Of a stretch of 29,926 bases of DNA, positions 1 through 7,687 are shown one piece after another. The translations under genes and the position numbers were made by a program. Under the pieces are notes generated by a model. It saw only the letters and a program-made list of their open reading frames with translations, was not told the DNA's origin and did no database searches. Origin of the DNA: CF-118 sp035689345 (GTDB taxonomy: Bacteria; Chloroflexota; Dormibacteria; Dormibacterales; Dormibacteraceae); contig DASSLR010000018.1 of the NCBI GenBank assembly GCA_035689345.1, forward strand, positions 1 to 29,926, in the 5' to 3' direction. Numbering within the stretch: position 1 is the stretch's first letter; the number at the start of each line of letters is the position of its first letter.

Positions 1-233
1 ACCCCATCGTGCATTGCTGCTTTCTTCACCGGCCATGCGACCGGTGACGACATGCGGTATTAGCATCGGTTTCCCGGTGTTATCCCCCGCGATAGGAAAG
101 GTTGCCCACGTGTTACTCACCCGTTCGCCGCTAGGAACTCATCTCCCTTGCGGGAAATAAGCCCTCGCTCGACTTGCATGTGTTATGCGCGCCGCCAGCG
201 TTAACCCTGAGCCAGGATCAAACTCTCCGTCTA
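1..233 (-). rRNA. rrs: 16S ribosomal RNA, 5' end only
   Basis: The reverse strand of this stretch reads as the start of a bacterial 16S rRNA. The 27F primer site (AGAGTTTGATCCTGGCTCAG) lies at about 226-207, followed by the conserved CTGGCGGCG, ACACATGCAAGTCGAGCG, GGCGAACGGGTGAGTAACACG and GCTAATACCGCAT blocks. Placing E. coli position 8 at base 226 puts the mature 5' end near 233. The gene runs off the left edge, so only about 230 of roughly 1,500 nt are present. The sequence after the primer site is GGTTAACGCTGGCGG rather than the common GACGAACGCTGGCGG, which may help taxonomic placement. It is preceded by a promoter and a boxA-like leader and lies downstream of recR in the same direction. 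Confidence 0.97.
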
Positions 234-300
234 AAAACGGAGGACCCAAGGATTCATCCCTGAGTCTTCTCAGACTCTCAGAGTCTTTCCCACTCTTCAG

Positions 301-312
301 TTGTCAAAGTGC
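301..312 (-). promoter_or_regulatory. boxA-like antitermination site in the rRNA leader
   Basis: The reverse strand reads GCACTTTGACAACTGA, which closely resembles E. coli rrn boxA (TGCTCTTTAACA). It lies about 70 nt upstream of the mature 16S end and about 75 nt downstream of the promoter, where a NusB/S10 antitermination site is expected. Between it and the 16S start are short inverted repeats (GACTCT-AGAGTC, CTGAG-CTCAG at about 260-285, and CCGT-ACGG at 228-241) that could be leader or pre-16S processing hairpins. The role is inferred from position and similarity. Confidence 0.7.
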
Positions 313-384
313 TGGCCCCTCGCGACCAGGTCTCCTACCCCCCTTTCAGGGCGCACGAAACCTTCCTGTCGGAGGAACCGGCGA

Positions 385-414
385 ATTGTACCGGTCCACG
401 GGTTCGCTTTGCAA
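385..414 (-). promoter_or_regulatory. rrn operon promoter (-35 TTGCAA / -10 TACAAT)
   Basis: On the minus strand TTGCAA (414-409) and TACAAT (390-385) are separated by exactly 18 bp, a good housekeeping-sigma promoter in an otherwise GC-rich region. The predicted start would be near base 378, giving a leader of about 145 nt before the mature 16S. The -35 box is only 17 nt past the recR stop codon, so the rRNA operon has its own promoter although it lies directly downstream of recR in the same orientation. I see no clear terminator between recR and this promoter. Confidence 0.75.
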
Positions 415-430
415 GGCGGCCGGTAAAGGG

Positions 431-1030
431 CTAGAAGGAGCGCCGTCCCGAGATCGCCCGCGCCAGGGTCAGCTCGTCGGCGTATTCCAGGTCGCCACCG
501 ACGGGCAGGCCGTGCGCCGGCCGGGTGACGTTCACGCCCAGCGGCGCCAGCGCGCGCTGCAGGTAGACGGCCGTCGCCTCGCCCTCGATGTCGGCGTCGG
601 TGGCCACGATCACCTCGGCGACCCCGTCGCCACGGACCCTGTCCAGCAGCTGCGGGACGTGGATCTGGTCCGGCCCGATGCCGTCGATCGGCGAGATCAC
701 CCCGTTGAGCACGAAGTAGAGCCCTGAGAACTCAGACGTGCGCTCGACCGCGAGCACGTCGAGCGGTGTTTCCACGACGCAGAGCACCGAGGCGTCGCGG
801 CGAGTCGAGGCGCAGATCGCGCACAGGCTGCCCTCGGCGATGTTGTAACAGCGCTCGCAGAAGCCGATCCGCGACTTCATCTCGACGATGGCCTGGGCCA
901 GTGATTCGGCGCGCTGCCGGTCGGCGCGCAGCAGGTGAAACGCCAGGCGCTGCGCGGTCTTCGGGCCGACACCGGGCAGGCGCGAGAGCTCCGAGATCAG
1001 CCGTTCGAGTGGCTCCGGCAGCTGGGGCAC
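431..1030 (-). CDS. recR: Recombination mediator protein RecR
   Basis: RecR acts with RecO (and RecF) to load RecA on SSB-coated single-stranded DNA at gaps. The 199 aa protein has the normal family length. It shows the N-terminal helix-hairpin-helix (LPGVGPKTAQRLAFHLL, 18-34), a four-cysteine zinc finger (C58, C61, C70, C73) and a Toprim domain with VVETPLDVLAVE, IEGEATAVYL and the closing GLPVGGDLEYADELTL. The start is a GTG with an AAGGA ribosome-binding sequence seven bases upstream. It follows ybaB by 10 nt in the conserved dnaX-ybaB-recR order and is surely co-transcribed with them. Confidence 0.97.
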   Translation of the reverse strand: MPQLPEPLERLISELSRLPGVGPKTAQRLAFHLLRADRQRAESLAQAIVEMKSRIGFCERCYNIAEGSLCAICASTRRDASVLCVVETPLDVLAVERTSEFSGLYFVLNGVISPIDGIGPDQIHVPQLLDRVRGDGVAEVIVATDADIEGEATAVYLQRALAPLGVNVTRPAHGLPVGGDLEYADELTLARAISGRRSF

Positions 1031-1040
1031 GCGCGCGTCC

Positions 1041-1352
1041 TTATTGAAGTAAGCCGGGTGGCAAGCCCAGGCCGCTCGTGACGGCCTGCATCTTGGTGGC
1101 CTGAAGCTGCCGCGATTTTTCCAGCGCCTCGTTGACGGCGGTGAGCACGAGGTCCTGCAGCATCTCGACGTCTTCGGTGGCGCCGGGGTCGACGTGGACC
1201 GACACGACCTTCTGCGCGCCGGTCACGACCACGCGCACCGCGCCTCCGCCGGAGGTGGCTTCCACCGTCTCCTCCTCGAGCTCCTTCTGGACTTTGGCCA
1301 TGCGGTCCTGCATCTGCTGGACCTGGCGCAGCATCTTCATCGGGTCCTTCAT
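1041..1352 (-). CDS. ybaB: YbaB/EbfC family nucleoid-associated protein
   Basis: This 103 aa protein matches the YbaB/EbfC family of small dimeric DNA-binding proteins that coat the nucleoid. It has the charged N-terminal helix (MLRQVQQMQDRMAKVQKELE), a glycine-rich turn (TSGGGAVRVVVTGAQKV) and the C-terminal helix region with DLVLTAVNEALEKS. Its ATG overlaps the dnaX stop (ATGA), and it is followed after 10 nt by recR. This is the standard dnaX-ybaB-recR operon, and the precise role in repair or replication is not settled even in model species. Confidence 0.95.
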   Translation of the reverse strand: MKDPMKMLRQVQQMQDRMAKVQKELEEETVEATSGGGAVRVVVTGAQKVVSVHVDPGATEDVEMLQDLVLTAVNEALEKSRQLQATKMQAVTSGLGLPPGLLQ

Positions 1353-2851
1353 TCTGTGATGTCCTTCACGCGCGTAACGCGCCCGTCGAAGCGGCGCACG
1401 ACCTCGCGCACGAAAGGATCATCCTCCGCGCTGGCGCTCTTCGTCGCGCGGGCGGGCTCGGCGGGCATCTCGCGCAGCCGGTAGTCGACTTTCACGCCCG
1501 TGCCCAACCACTCCCGCACCAGTGGCATCAGCTGCGACGACTGCTCCTGAGCCTTCTTGTGATGGAACCCGTAGCGGAACCAGAGGACAAGCGTCTCGCC
1601 GGCGACCTCCGGCTGGGCGTCGAGGTACGCCGCGCGCACGGTGCGGTTGAGCTTTTCGAGCACGCCCGTCCAGCCCTCCACCGGCGCGAGTGCGGGCTCT
1701 CGCACTTGTTCTATGGGCGCCGACGCCTCGAGTGCCGGCACTCGCACTTGTTCTGTGGGCGCCGGAGCCTCGAGTGCCGGCACTCGCACGCTCGATTGTT
1801 CGGGGGGGCCACCCAGTTCCACGGCCAGGCGCGCGAGCGTCGCCTCGACCAGGAAACGAGGCTCCGCGTGGCGCCGCACCTCGCCGTCCAGGTGCAGCAG
1901 GGCGTCCAGCACCGACGAGAGCCGGCGTGCGGTCGCGGTGTCGTGGGCCGACACAGCGGCCACCAGCCGGTCTCGGCATCCTTCCATCAGTCCGCGCACC
2001 ACCTGGCGCAGCTCCGCGCCCGCCGCGTACACGCGACTCAGCTCCTCGAGCGCTTCGGCCGCGCGGCCCGAAAGAACGTCGTTCAAGAGCCCATCCAGGA
2101 GTCGGGGATCGGCGATGCCCAACAGCGATCGCGCCGCCTCGAGGCTGATCGGGCCTTCGGCGAGGGGCACCAGCTGGTCCAGGAGGCCGACGGCGTCGCG
2201 CATCGATCCTTGCGCGGTACGCGCGATAAGGCGCATCGCCTCGGGATCAACCTTCAACTTCTCGCTGCTCGCGATGTGCGTGAGACGGGAAACGATCTGT
2301 TCCTCGCTGTGCCGCCGGAAGACGAAGTGCTGACAGCGTCCCATCACTGTGAGCGGGATCTTCTGCGCGTCGGTCGTGCACAGCACGAACACGACGTGCG
2401 GCGGCGGCTCCTCCAGCGTCTTGAGCAGCGCGTTGAACGCCGGCTCGGTGAGCATGTGCGCCTCGTCGATGATGTAGATCTTCTTCGGCCCCAGCGCGGG
2501 CGCGAGGTTGACCTTCTCGCGCAGGTCGCGGATCTCGTCGATGCCGCGGTTCGACGCGGCGTCGATCTCGATCAGGTCGAGCGCCGAGCCCGCGGTCATC
2601 TCCTGGCAGGACTGGCAGCGGTTGCAGGGCTCCGCGGAATCACTCTTCCGGCCGGTGCAGTTGAGCGCCTTGGCGAGCAATCGCGCCGCCGACGTCTTCC
2701 CCGTTCCCCGGCTGCCGCTGAACAGGTAGGCGTGCGCGACGCGGCCGCTGATGATCGCGCCCTGCAATGCGCGCGACGCGGCGTCCTGGCCGACCAGGTC
2801 GGCGAACGTCTGCGATCGGTACTTGCGATAGAGACTCGTGTACTCAGCCAT
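1349..2851 (-). CDS. dnaX: DNA polymerase III subunit gamma/tau
   Basis: This is the clamp-loader ATPase that also tethers the replicase. The 500 aa product has Walker A GSRGTGKT (46-53), a zinc module C65/C76/C79/C82, the EIDAASNRGIDEIRDL segment, Walker B with IYIIDEAHML and the sensor region around MGRCQHFVFRR. After domain III comes a linker with two and a half copies of a 14-residue repeat (VRVPALEAPAPTEQ), and then a C-terminal tau-like domain. I see no obvious slippery A-run in the reading frame that would suggest a frameshifted gamma form. The ATG follows the SRP RNA gene by about 40 nt, and the stop overlaps the ybaB start by 4 nt. Confidence 0.96.
   Translation of the reverse strand: MAEYTSLYRKYRSQTFADLVGQDAASRALQGAIISGRVAHAYLFSGSRGTGKTSAARLLAKALNCTGRKSDSAEPCNRCQSCQEMTAGSALDLIEIDAASNRGIDEIRDLREKVNLAPALGPKKIYIIDEAHMLTEPAFNALLKTLEEPPPHVVFVLCTTDAQKIPLTVMGRCQHFVFRRHSEEQIVSRLTHIASSEKLKVDPEAMRLIARTAQGSMRDAVGLLDQLVPLAEGPISLEAARSLLGIADPRLLDGLLNDVLSGRAAEALEELSRVYAAGAELRQVVRGLMEGCRDRLVAAVSAHDTATARRLSSVLDALLHLDGEVRRHAEPRFLVEATLARLAVELGGPPEQSSVRVPALEAPAPTEQVRVPALEASAPIEQVREPALAPVEGWTGVLEKLNRTVRAAYLDAQPEVAGETLVLWFRYGFHHKKAQEQSSQLMPLVREWLGTGVKVDYRLREMPAEPARATKSASAEDDPFVREVVRRFDGRVTRVKDITE
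1688..1789 (-). repeat. 42-bp tandem repeat inside dnaX (about 2.4 copies)
   Basis: Copies begin at about 1688, 1730 and 1772, a strict 42-bp period, and the third is partial. The unit keeps the dnaX frame and encodes 14 residues of the form VRVPALEAxAPxEQ. The copies are nearly identical in DNA, including a GAGTGCCGGCACTCGCAC segment that is itself an inverted repeat (GAGTGC-GCACTC). It lies in the flexible linker between the ATPase part and the C-terminal domain, so copy-number change would be tolerated. Confidence 0.9.
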
Positions 2852-2890
2852 GGATCAAATGAAGTGGCCGCGCACCCTCGCCTCGATCGA

Positions 2891-3015
2891 GGACCCCCAG
2901 CTGTGCCGCGGTCGACATGCTCCGGCCAGGGTGGCTGCGGCACCCCCGGGAGCTCTCCTTACCGCTGCTTCCTTCCGGACCTGACGGGGTTCGGAGACCC
3001 GAGCTGCGCAGGTCC
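2891..3015 (-). ncRNA. ffs: Signal recognition particle RNA, small bacterial (4.5S) type
   Basis: The minus strand contains the hallmark SRP domain IV sequence GTCAGGTCCGGAAGGAAGCA (2982-2963), with the GGAA tetraloop and the asymmetric loop bound by Ffh. The ends pair (GGACC near 3015-3011 with GGTCC near 2895-2891, then AGCT with AGCT), giving a single hairpin of about 125 nt. The RNA binds Ffh and FtsY to target nascent membrane proteins. It sits directly upstream of dnaX, a common arrangement. A 12-bp palindrome CCTCGATCGAGG (2881-2892) at the 3' end may help end or process the transcript. Exact ends are approximate. Confidence 0.93.
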
Positions 3016-3145
3016 CAACCTTCAACGCCGCCTTCCACGGCCAGTGCTGCGAATCCAGACCTCAACGAAGGAATTCAGTCCGGCTAAGGCGGATTGCCGA
3101 TTCAGGGTACCGCCAGCACCCCACCTAGCGCGGCCGAACGAAAGT

Positions 3146-3826
3146 TTACGCGGGGCCGGTGGTGGGAGCCGGTCTCCTCACCGCGTACGCGAGGTGAACG
3201 AATGTCGCCACGGTCGCGACTGGGACGACGATTTCCGCGCCGAGCACGAGGTTGGCGGCATCGACGCCGAGGCCGCGCAGCAGCGCGACGCCGCCGATGA
3301 GCACCAGGTTGAGCGTCGTCGAGACCTGGCCTGTCAGCGTGTGCCGGAATTCCACCTGCTGACGGCGCAGCAGCAGCACCGCCCCCGCGATCCCCGGCAG
3401 CACGTAACGCGCCACCGCCACGAGCGCCAGCCACAGTGGGATCGCGCCGGCGATGGTGAGCCCGAAGCCCATCGCGCCGATGAACAGCCCGTCGACCACG
3501 GGGTCGAGTCCGCCGCCAAAGCTCGAGACCGCGCGCGTGCGGCGCGCGACGGTCCCGTCGACGAGGTCGGTCAGGCCGGCCACGGCGACGGTGATCGCCA
3601 GCAGGCCGAAGTCGGCGGGCTTCATCGCATACACGAAGGCCGGCGCGGCGAGGTACGCGCGCGCCAGCGTGACCTGGTTCGCGACTCCCGCGATGAACAC
3701 GCCCGCGACGGCCACGAGCACCACCCAGAGAGCCGCCGCCCAGGGGCCGCCCGCGACCCAGAGCCACAGAAGACCTAGGGCCAGGTACACGAGGCCGGCG
3801 ACCACGCCGGCACGGTGGAATCGCAC
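3146..3826 (-). CDS. CDP-alcohol phosphatidyltransferase family membrane protein
   Basis: The sequence carries the family signature DLVDGTVAR...GGGLDPVVD (D-x2-D-G-x2-A-R-x8-G-x3-D-x3-D), which binds Mg and the CDP-alcohol in phospholipid head-group or inositol-type transfer. Several hydrophobic helices flank it, as expected for an integral inner-membrane enzyme. The acceptor alcohol cannot be read from the sequence. I chose the GTG at 3826, five bases after the upstream stop (protein VRFHRAGVV..., 226 aa). An ATG at 3928 is in frame but would overlap the penicillin-binding protein gene by 97 nt and add a non-hydrophobic leader. It is probably co-transcribed with the PBP gene. Between its stop and the SRP RNA (3016-3145) I see no gene. 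Confidence 0.85.
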   Translation of the reverse strand: MRFHRAGVVAGLVYLALGLLWLWVAGGPWAAALWVVLVAVAGVFIAGVANQVTLARAYLAAPAFVYAMKPADFGLLAITVAVAGLTDLVDGTVARRTRAVSSFGGGLDPVVDGLFIGAMGFGLTIAGAIPLWLALVAVARYVLPGIAGAVLLLRRQQVEFRHTLTGQVSTTLNLVLIGGVALLRGLGVDAANLVLGAEIVVPVATVATFVHLAYAVRRPAPTTGPA

Positions 3827-3831
3827 GGCGA

Positions 3832-6078
3832 TCAGTGTGCCGGGGCCGGGCTCGGCGCAGGTGACGCTGAAGGCGACGGCAGCGGAGCCACATAAGGCGT
3901 CTCGCCCGGGTACGGGTTGGCGCCGCACTGGTAGTTCGGCTCGCCCACGCCCTTCATGAAGATCTCGTTGTAGCCCCCGGTGGACGTCAGACCGCCGTCA
4001 TACGAGCACACCTCGTGCGTGACGATGCCGAACGGCACCTTCCACGCGGCCGGCCACGGATGCTTCGAGTAGTAAGCGTTGACGAACGGCCCCCACACTC
4101 CGATGCCCACGTCCTCGCCGAAGAGCACGGCGGTCGGGCACTGCCAGCCGGACGGAGGGAAGTTGGTGGCGTAACGCGCGTAGCCGGACAGGCACTTCGG
4201 CCCCGCATCGATGTGCATGAGCGACGCGGCGACGGCAAGGTTCGGCGTGTAGCCGATGAAGATCGAGCCGGTGTAGGCCTCGGTGGTTCCCGACTTGCCC
4301 GCCACCGGCTTGCCGCCGAGCGCGCCGAGGTAGAGCTTCACGGGTCCGCGCAGCAGGTCGGTCATGAGGTAAGCGAGGTCGGGCGAGACGACCTGCGCGC
4401 GCTGGGCGTTCGGATCCAGGCTCTCCAGCACGTGGCCGGCGGGGTCGGTGACCTTCAGCACGGCGTGCGGGCTGACCCGATAGCCGCCGTTGTCGAACGC
4501 GCTGTACGCCGCCAGGTGCTCGGCCATCGAAAGAGGGTCGTGGCCCAGCGTCGTGGCGACGCCGCCCACGTTCTCGAGCTGGGCGGTGATGCCAAGGCGA
4601 TGCATGAAGTCCGCCACGCGCGCGCCGCCTTCGGCGCTGTACGTCCACAGCGCGGGGAGGTTTCGCGACTGCGCGAGCGCGGTGCGCAGCGGGATCCAGC
4701 CCTCGTGCTTGGCGTCCCAGTCGTTGAAGGTGTGGCCGCCGATGACGGAGTTCGCGTCGTTGAGAAGCGTCGCCGGCGTGAGGAGTCCCGCCTCCAGCGC
4801 GGCGCCGTACGTGTACACCTTGAACGAGGACCCGACGCCGCGCCAGCCCAGCGGGTCGACCCCGGTGAGGTTCACCTGGCCGCGGATCGCGTCGTTGTTG
4901 TAGTCCGCGCTGCCGACCATGGCCAGGATCTCGCCGTCGCTGGGGTTCATGACCAGCATCGCGCCCGTGTTCACCGCGCGCGCCCTGTAGCGCTGCACGC
5001 CGGCCTTGACCGCTTTGTCGGCCAGGGCTTGCGTGCCCAGGTCAAGCGTCGTGGTGATCGTGAGCCCACCTTCATACAGCGCGGTCGGTCCGTACCGCTG
5101 CAGCACGTACTGCTTCACGTAATCGACGAAATGCGCCGTCAGCGGATTGGGCGACGGCGGCGCGGCTTTGTGCGCGGCGATCATCTTCTCGATCAGGTCG
5201 CTGCGGTACAGGGCGTCGGCCTGCGTCGCGCTGAGGTCTCCCTCGGTGACCACTCCGTCGAGCACCTGGCGCCAGCGCTCCTTGACCGCCTGCAGCTGCT
5301 CGGGCGTGCCGAACGGGTCATAGTCGGCGGGTGCCTGTGGCAGGCCCGCGAGGAATGTCGCCTGCGCCCACGTCAGGTCCGCGGCGTGCACGCCGAAGTA
5401 CGTCTCGGACGCGGCTTCGGCGCCGTACGCGCCGTTGCCGTAGTTGATCGTGTTCAGGTAGAGCTCGAGGATCTGCTGCTTGGAATAGCGCCGCTCCATC
5501 TCCTCGGCGAGGACGAGCTCGCGGAACTTGCGGCTGACGGTCCGGCTCTGCGCCTCCGCCGTGTCGAGCACGTCGTTCTTCACGACCTGCTGGGTGATGG
5601 TCGAACCGCCGAGCGTCGAGGAGCGGTGCGTCAGGTCGTAGATGATCGCGATGAGAAGGCGCCGGTAGTCGACACCCGAGTTGGAATAGAAGGTGCGGTC
5701 CTCGGTGTCGATGGTCGCGTCCTGCAGGTTCTTGTTGATCTTGCTCAGCGGAACCACTGTCCGGTTCTCGTGATAGACGCCGGCGATCAGGTTGCCGTTG
5801 CGATCGACGATCCGCGTCGCTTGCTCGAGCATCGACGACTGCAGCTGGTCGATCGACGGGAGGTCGCCCGCGAAGTAGTCGACGATGCCGATGGCGCCGC
5901 CGGTGCCGAGAAGGCCGACCGTCGAGATCGTGATCACCGCCACCAGAGCGGCCCGCGTCAGCCACAGCCGGGATCCGAGCCGTCGCGAGCGGCCGGAGCG
6001 AGCGCGCCGGCGCGTCTTGGCCTGGGCCGCCTCCTTGTGGTGCTGCCGGCGGCTGCGGGGGACCGCGCGGGTTTTCAT
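3832..6078 (-). CDS. Class A penicillin-binding protein (bifunctional transglycosylase/transpeptidase)
   Basis: This 748 aa enzyme would polymerise and cross-link peptidoglycan outside the membrane. It has a very basic cytoplasmic tail (1-40), one membrane anchor (about 43-68), and a GT51 domain with catalytic E126 in IDTEDRTFYS, GGSTITQQVVKN and RRYSKQQILELYLNTINYG. A transpeptidase domain follows with S417-S-F-K420 (SxxK), S471-R-N (SxN) and K595-S-G-T (KSG in place of the commoner KTG). The C-terminus has extra cysteines and a Pro/Ser/Ala-rich tail. The ATG has a GGAGG ribosome-binding site 5 nt upstream. It is first in its transcription unit and followed by the CDP-alcohol transferase. 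The 6079-6243 upstream region holds no gene. Confidence 0.95.
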   Translation of the reverse strand: MKTRAVPRSRRQHHKEAAQAKTRRRARSGRSRRLGSRLWLTRAALVAVITISTVGLLGTGGAIGIVDYFAGDLPSIDQLQSSMLEQATRIVDRNGNLIAGVYHENRTVVPLSKINKNLQDATIDTEDRTFYSNSGVDYRRLLIAIIYDLTHRSSTLGGSTITQQVVKNDVLDTAEAQSRTVSRKFRELVLAEEMERRYSKQQILELYLNTINYGNGAYGAEAASETYFGVHAADLTWAQATFLAGLPQAPADYDPFGTPEQLQAVKERWRQVLDGVVTEGDLSATQADALYRSDLIEKMIAAHKAAPPSPNPLTAHFVDYVKQYVLQRYGPTALYEGGLTITTTLDLGTQALADKAVKAGVQRYRARAVNTGAMLVMNPSDGEILAMVGSADYNNDAIRGQVNLTGVDPLGWRGVGSSFKVYTYGAALEAGLLTPATLLNDANSVIGGHTFNDWDAKHEGWIPLRTALAQSRNLPALWTYSAEGGARVADFMHRLGITAQLENVGGVATTLGHDPLSMAEHLAAYSAFDNGGYRVSPHAVLKVTDPAGHVLESLDPNAQRAQVVSPDLAYLMTDLLRGPVKLYLGALGGKPVAGKSGTTEAYTGSIFIGYTPNLAVAASLMHIDAGPKCLSGYARYATNFPPSGWQCPTAVLFGEDVGIGVWGPFVNAYYSKHPWPAAWKVPFGIVTHEVCSYDGGLTSTGGYNEIFMKGVGEPNYQCGANPYPGETPYVAPLPSPSASPAPSPAPAH

Positions 6079-6243
6079 GGGACCTCCAGGACGTTTGCTG
6101 CGACGCGTGGGAAGACGTTTGAGGGCGCCAGTCTACAAAACCGGCACCGATAACCGTCCCGCCGACGTGGCCGGGGCGGCCGAGTTCACCTCGGCCGCGA
6201 CTTTGTACTTCCTCAGCCCAGCGCTGCAGGGCGAGGGGGGCTT

Positions 6244-6269
6244 CGCGGGGGGATCCTGATCCCCCCGCG
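6244..6269 (-). terminator. Strong hairpin just after nuoN
   Basis: A perfect 12-bp inverted repeat (CGCGGGGGGATC / GATCCCCCCGCG) with a 2-nt centre begins two bases after the nuoN stop codon. It closes the long run of minus-strand nuo genes and precedes the intergenic space before the PBP gene. There is no U-tract on either strand, so it is either a GC-rich terminator acting without one or an mRNA 3'-end stabiliser. Confidence 0.6.
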
Positions 6270-6271
6270 CC

Positions 6272-7687
6272 TTATTTCAGGCCGAGGGCTTCCGCTCCCT
6301 GGTCCGCCAGGCTGAAGATCGGGTTGGCGAAGAGCCCATAGCCCGCGATGACCGCGCACAGCGCCACGGCGCCGAGGGTCGAGAAGCGGGTCCATACCGG
6401 GAGGGCCGGCAGGCCGCGACGTCCCTCCTCGGGCGGGTTCTGAAGGTAGAGCACGCGAATGGTGCCGACCGCGGCGACCAGGCTCAGCAGGGATCCCAGC
6501 AAGCCGACCGCCAGCAGCTCGAGGTGTCCGCTGCGCGCCAGCGCCGCCGCGATCGTGAACTCGCCGAAGAATCCGGCCAGTGGAGGCGCGCCGGCCAGCG
6601 AGAGCATCGCCAGCGACAGCGCGGCCGCCCGCGCGGGGCGAAGAGTGGCGAGGCCGGACACCGCCAGCTCCGAGATGCCCGCGCCGCCGGCCGCCGCCGG
6701 CGCGGCGGTGGCCGCGACGACCAGGGCGCCGAGCAGGAAGACCGCGGCGCCGACACCTGTTCGGAACTCGGTGCCAAGCCCGGCGATGACCCAGCCCGTC
6801 TGGCCCGCCGCGAGAAACGCGAGGCGCGCCCGGGGCGCTCGCACCGCCATCGCCGCCGCCCCGCCTCCGGCCATCGCCAGCGCGGCGACGATCTCGATGT
6901 ACGGCGAGTAGACGGCCGACACGGGCCCGACCGCCACGCTGATCTTCACCGCGGCGACCACCGCGGCGGCCGCGGCAAGGCCCGCGACCAGGCCGATGCT
7001 CATCGGGCTGGGCGGCATCAACGCGTGGGCGGCTCCAACCTGCAGCGGCGCCAGGGCCGCCCGGTAGATGAGCGCGCCCAGCAGCACGAGCACCGGCAGC
7101 GCCAGGGGCAGGGTTGGCGCGGCGCCGAGGAGCGCTCCGTGCACGCCGCCGAGCTCCGCGGTGCCGACCGACGCGTACACGTAACCGAGCCCGATCAGCA
7201 TCAGCGCGCTGGCGGCCGCGCTCAGCAACAGCAGGCGCAGGCCCGCGTCCGGCCGGCGCAGCGCCAGCATCACGACGCCGGCCGCGCCGGCGAGCTCGAG
7301 TCCCGCCCACACGCCCACGAAATCGCCGGACGATGCGACCACCATGACTCCGAATGCGGCCAGCATCGGCATCGCGAGTCCCAGCGCGAGCGAGTCCTCG
7401 GCGCCCCAGTCGGCGACCGCGATCCCGGCGGCGGTGGCGAGAAGGACAGCGAGCTTGACGAATAGCCCGAAACGGTCGACCAGCAGGGCGCCGCCGAAAT
7501 AGGTGTTCACGTCGGCACCGGCGCGGAGCTCGACGGCGGCGGCGATGAGCAAGACGGCCACCGCAACCGCCGGAAGGGAGCTTCGCCATCGCCTGTAGCG
7601 CGACGTGCTGAAGCGGCCGAGGAGAAGCATCGCGGCCGCTCCGGCGACCACCAGCGTCTCGGGCACGAGGAGCAGGTACTTCGTCAT
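6272..7687 (-). CDS. nuoN: NuoN-like proton-antiporter subunit of complex I (divergent)
   Basis: A 471 aa, very hydrophobic protein with about 14 predicted helices, last of the J-K-L-M-N series. The ATG overlaps the nuoM stop (ATGA). The family is recognisable: WAGLELAG keeps the TM5 glutamate of the antiporter fold, and the TM12 region GAPPLAGFFGEF aligns with the usual GxPxxxGFxGKF. The residues used for proton transfer differ: the TM7 lysine aligns with Arg in IYRAALAPL, the TM8 lysine with Ala, the PFH histidine with Gln, and the TM12 lysine with Glu. Identity as a NuoN homologue rests on family shape and gene order, and pumping ability is doubtful. Confidence 0.85.
   Translation of the reverse strand: MTKYLLLVPETLVVAGAAAMLLLGRFSTSRYRRWRSSLPAVAVAVLLIAAAVELRAGADVNTYFGGALLVDRFGLFVKLAVLLATAAGIAVADWGAEDSLALGLAMPMLAAFGVMVVASSGDFVGVWAGLELAGAAGVVMLALRRPDAGLRLLLLSAAASALMLIGLGYVYASVGTAELGGVHGALLGAAPTLPLALPVLVLLGALIYRAALAPLQVGAAHALMPPSPMSIGLVAGLAAAAAVVAAVKISVAVGPVSAVYSPYIEIVAALAMAGGGAAAMAVRAPRARLAFLAAGQTGWVIAGLGTEFRTGVGAAVFLLGALVVAATAAPAAAGGAGISELAVSGLATLRPARAAALSLAMLSLAGAPPLAGFFGEFTIAAALARSGHLELLAVGLLGSLLSLVAAVGTIRVLYLQNPPEEGRRGLPALPVWTRFSTLGAVALCAVIAGYGLFANPIFSLADQGAEALGLK

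Noticed and set aside
1688..1789. Regular repeats as a CRISPR array
   Set aside because: The 42-bp units are directly adjacent with no spacers and encode an in-frame peptide repeat in dnaX.
3016..3145. A tRNA gene beside the SRP RNA, as seen in some genomes
   Set aside because: I could not find an anticodon arm, TTCRA T-loop or cloverleaf pairing; the space looks like ordinary intergenic DNA.
1559..3778. Long plus-strand open frame (739 codons) opposite dnaX, the SRP RNA and the CDP-alcohol transferase
   Set aside because: It is antisense to clearly recognised genes, its product is rich in Arg/His/Gln of the kind produced by GC-rich complement strands, and it would cover an RNA gene.
4015..6153. 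Plus-strand 712-codon frame opposite the penicillin-binding protein gene
   Set aside because: Shadow of a gene with complete GT51 and transpeptidase motifs; no recognisable domains and a biased composition.
6244..6269. Long inverted repeat as a transposon end or attachment site
   Set aside because: No transposase, direct repeat or second copy nearby; its position right after the last nuo stop fits a transcript-end hairpin.
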